This document shows positions 62,015 to 64,000 of a stretch of 64,000 nt of DNA, one piece after another (positions within the stretch are counted from its first letter, which is position 1; each line of letters begins with the position of its first letter). A model generated the notes under the pieces. That model was not told the origin of the DNA, searched no databases, and was given only the letters and a program-made list of their open reading frames with translations. A program made the position numbers and the translations under genes. The stretch covers positions 62,001 to 126,000 of the forward strand of contig JAFAFW010000020.1 in the NCBI GenBank assembly GCA_023423275.1. The letters run 5' to 3'. The DNA is from Pseudomonadota bacterium (GTDB lineage: Bacteria; Pseudomonadota; Alphaproteobacteria; Rhizobiales; Hyphomicrobiaceae).

Positions 62015-63205
62015 CTATGACATCGCGCTTTTCGCAAGCTGCAGAAGATCGACGTCGGCTCCACGCGCCCCAATGATCGACAGCCCGATCGGCAATCCAT
62101 CCATTTCCGCCATCGGCAGGCTGACCTGGGGGAGCCCGGTGTGGCCGGAGATGCACAATAGGCACATCGCCTGATTTCGGTATTCGATTTCGATCTTGTC
62201 CGTCGGCATGCCCTTCAGCGGCGCGACCCGCGGAGATGATGGGAGACACAAGATCGTACCCTTCGGCAGCAGCTCATCCATACGCGTGCGGATGCGCGCG
62301 CGTTTCGCGTTCGCTTTAGAGACCATGTCGGGCGTCACCGTTGATGCCCACTCCAGCCGCTCCTTGATGCCCGGACCGAGATGAGGCTGTGCCGCAGACA
62401 CCCATGGACCGACACTTTGCCAGACTTCCGCGGCCTGCAGCGTGCGGAAAGCTTCAAACCATTCCGGAAGGCCTTCATCACTCACCACCACCTCAGTGGC
62501 CGGCCCAATCACGGAGCATATCTTTTCGATAGCGGGCTCCAAAGTCGCGGCGACATCCGCGCTCACGAGATCGAACGCATCCTTCGCAATTAAAACGCGA
62601 TCCGGTACGCGTGTAGGATTGGAATCCTGAAGCAGCACACGGCCCACCTTCTCGAAGGTATCTGCGTCCCGCGCGAACCAGCCCGCCACGTCGAAACTCG
62701 GCCCGAAAGGAACCGCACCTTCGAGAGGCACGCGTCCCCACGTGGGACGCATCCCGAGCAATCCGCAGTAGCTGGCCGGAATCCGAACCGAACCGCCGCA
62801 ATCAGATCCAAGCGCGAAGTCGACAAGGCCACCCGCGACGGCCGCTGCGGAACCACTGGACGAGCCTCCCGGAATGCGGCCGGGGGCTTTTGCATTCTCA
62901 GGCGTTCCGTAGTGGACATTTTCTCCGGTCAGGCTGTAGCACAACTCATCGCATATGGCTTTGGCAACAAGATCCGCGCCGGCCTGAAGCAGCAGATCCA
63001 CAACGGGCGCCGTCTGCTGCACCACGGCGCTGGATGCCAGCCAGTCCGGGTGGCCGAAACCCGTTCTTGTCCCGGCGATATCGAACAGATCCTTCGCCGC
63101 GAAGCTCAGGCCGGCAAGTGGTCCGATACCGGAGCCCTTGCAGGAGATATGGTTCTCGCGGCAAAACGCGCCGAGCGGATCCTCCGGTGCAACCCAATCA
63201 ACCAT
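62015..63205 (-). CDS. Amidase (amidase-signature family), compact form
   Basis: A 396-residue amidase-signature enzyme, shorter than the other two in the island. The triad is visible: Lys38 (FAAKDLFD), GGSSSGSAAA (113-122) and nucleophile Ser139 (SDCGGSVRIP). The start at 63205 (MVDWVAPEDP) has AGAAGAGA upstream; ATG 63229 is an alternative. It is preceded by an SDR in the same direction 65 bases upstream. Third amidase of the island; substrate unknown. Confidence 0.9.
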   Translation of the reverse strand: MVDWVAPEDPLGAFCRENHISCKGSGIGPLAGLSFAAKDLFDIAGTRTGFGHPDWLASSAVVQQTAPVVDLLLQAGADLVAKAICDELCYSLTGENVHYGTPENAKAPGRIPGGSSSGSAAAVAGGLVDFALGSDCGGSVRIPASYCGLLGMRPTWGRVPLEGAVPFGPSFDVAGWFARDADTFEKVGRVLLQDSNPTRVPDRVLIAKDAFDLVSADVAATLEPAIEKICSVIGPATEVVVSDEGLPEWFEAFRTLQAAEVWQSVGPWVSAAQPHLGPGIKERLEWASTVTPDMVSKANAKRARIRTRMDELLPKGTILCLPSSPRVAPLKGMPTDKIEIEYRNQAMCLLCISGHTGLPQVSLPMAEMDGLPIGLSIIGARGADVDLLQLAKSAMS

Positions 63206-63270
63206 TCTCTTCTCGCTTCTGAAACGCACCCGTTATTACCCGGGAGAGGTGGCACTGCCCCATCTCTCAC

Positions 63271-64000
63271 TCACCACGCTACCCAGCCACCATCTACCGG
63301 AATTGTCACCCCGGTAACCGCTGCAGAATCGCCCGAGGCCAGATACAGCGCCGTGCCTGTCATGTCCTCGACCTTGTAGAACGACACCTTGCTAGGCGTT
63401 CGCTCGCTCAGCCATTTGCGATGCGCATCGCCCTTCGCACTATTCCATTCGAACGGGTCATTGATCGGCGTCTCGACAGGCCCCGGCGCAATTGCGTTCA
63501 CAGTAATCCCGTACTCAGCCAATTCACAGGCCAACGCCTTCGTGAGATTGACGAGCCCACCTTTGGCCGCGCAGTAGGCCGGAGCATTGAGGAAGCCACC
63601 GAGCCCGGCAATAGAACTCATATTGATAATGCGGCCATGCTTCTGCTTTTTCATGATCGGCGTCACAGCCCGAGCAGCGAAGAACATCGCCTTCATATTG
63701 ATGTCGAGGTGATTGTCCCAAATCTCCTCAGTGGTATCTTCGATACTTGCGACCCGAAAAATTCCAGCATTGTTGACGAGGATATCCACGCGCCCCAGTG
63801 CCTTGTGGCTGTCTTCGATCACACGGTCGATGTTTGCCACGACGCGCAGATCAGCGGTCAGTGCAACGGCTTTCCGACCCAGTTTCTCGACACGACCGGC
63901 CACACTTGCCGCAGTCGCAGCGTTGAGATCCACGATGGCGACATCAGCGCCCTCCTCGGCAAAGCGCAGCGCGATTGCCTCACCCAGGCCCTGACCACCA
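63271..64000 (-). CDS. SDR-family oxidoreductase, truncated by the window edge
   Basis: About 243 codons of a short-chain dehydrogenase; the start and first part of the cofactor motif lie beyond the right edge (visible sequence begins GGQGLGEAIALRFAEEGADVAIVD). VNNAGIFRVAS, Ser in NMSSIAGLGG and Tyr/Lys in AYCAAKGGLVNL are intact. Probably cotranscribed with the downstream amidase, repeating the SDR-amidase pairing seen elsewhere in the island. Confidence 0.88.
   Translation of the reverse strand, partial: GGQGLGEAIALRFAEEGADVAIVDLNAATAASVAGRVEKLGRKAVALTADLRVVANIDRVIEDSHKALGRVDILVNNAGIFRVASIEDTTEEIWDNHLDINMKAMFFAARAVTPIMKKQKHGRIINMSSIAGLGGFLNAPAYCAAKGGLVNLTKALACELAEYGITVNAIAPGPVETPINDPFEWNSAKGDAHRKWLSERTPSKVSFYKVEDMTGTALYLASGDSAAVTGVTIPVDGGWVAW

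Overview
The window is GC-rich, densely packed chromosomal DNA that reads as an alphaproteobacterium of the Hyphomicrobiales (Rhizobiales). A Bradyrhizobium/Rhodopseudomonas/Afipia-type soil bacterium is my best guess. The grounds are gene content (phnWAY phosphonate route, many TRAP transporters, TPR-CHAT protein, CobW/amidase cluster) and general sequence style. No rRNA or ribosomal marker is present, so the genus is not fixed. One tRNA (Asn, GTT) is present. I see no CRISPR array, intact insertion sequence or phage.

Layout. (1) 1-8,171, phosphonate and phosphate: the N-terminus of a periplasmic binding protein (probably for 2-aminoethylphosphonate), then phnY, phnA and phnW on the minus strand, a divergent LysR regulator, a Na/Pi cotransporter behind a good Pho box, and a DMT exporter. 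2-aminoethylphosphonate would go through phosphonoacetaldehyde and phosphonoacetate to acetate plus phosphate. (2) 8,466-9,692: tRNA-Asn, about 570 bases without a supported gene, and a DUF1523 membrane protein. (3) 9,917-16,857, four-carbon acid-sugar catabolism: SMP-30 lactonase and TRAP transporter on minus, divergent from DeoR regulator, DUF1537-type kinase and PdxA-like dehydrogenase on plus. (4) 16,994-27,715: a ten-gene minus operon (SDR, polyamine-type ABC importer, two tandem SDRs, luciferase-like monooxygenase, small unknown protein, flavin reductase) next to a class III aminotransferase and an RpiR regulator, probably for an amine whose identity I cannot read. (5) 27,810-28,170: a broken HD-domain gene. 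(6) 28,283-34,921, siderophore uptake: TonB receptor, esterase, binding protein, FecCD permease, an ATPase gene with a frameshift, DUF2218. (7) 35,376-39,423: a 1,273-residue secreted TPR-CHAT protein and a small membrane protein overlapping its 3' end.

(8) 39,856-64,000 is the most unusual part: a catabolic island organised around a GntR regulator at 45.5-46.3 kb. Leftward run an AtzG/GatC-like small protein, two amidases, a NodB-fold hydrolase, an SDR and an epimerase-like dehydrogenase. Rightward run a metal-type NodB-fold hydrolase, a CxxC microprotein, a CobW GTPase, a TRAP transporter, an SDR, a GAF-only protein, an epimerase-like dehydrogenase, a tartrate/malate-type dehydrogenase, a double-GAF protein, an asparaginase, a PuuE-like allantoinase, a second TRAP transporter and another SDR; an amidase and a further SDR face back from the right edge. 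Ring-opening NodB-fold hydrolases, amidases and oxidoreductases are repeated two to four times each. This suggests degradation of cyclic imides, ureides or related amides to dicarboxylic or hydroxy acids and ammonia. That is an inference and the substrate is unknown.

Starts were chosen by ribosome binding sites and family N-termini. No alignment or database search was possible, so family names come from motif and sequence recognition alone.
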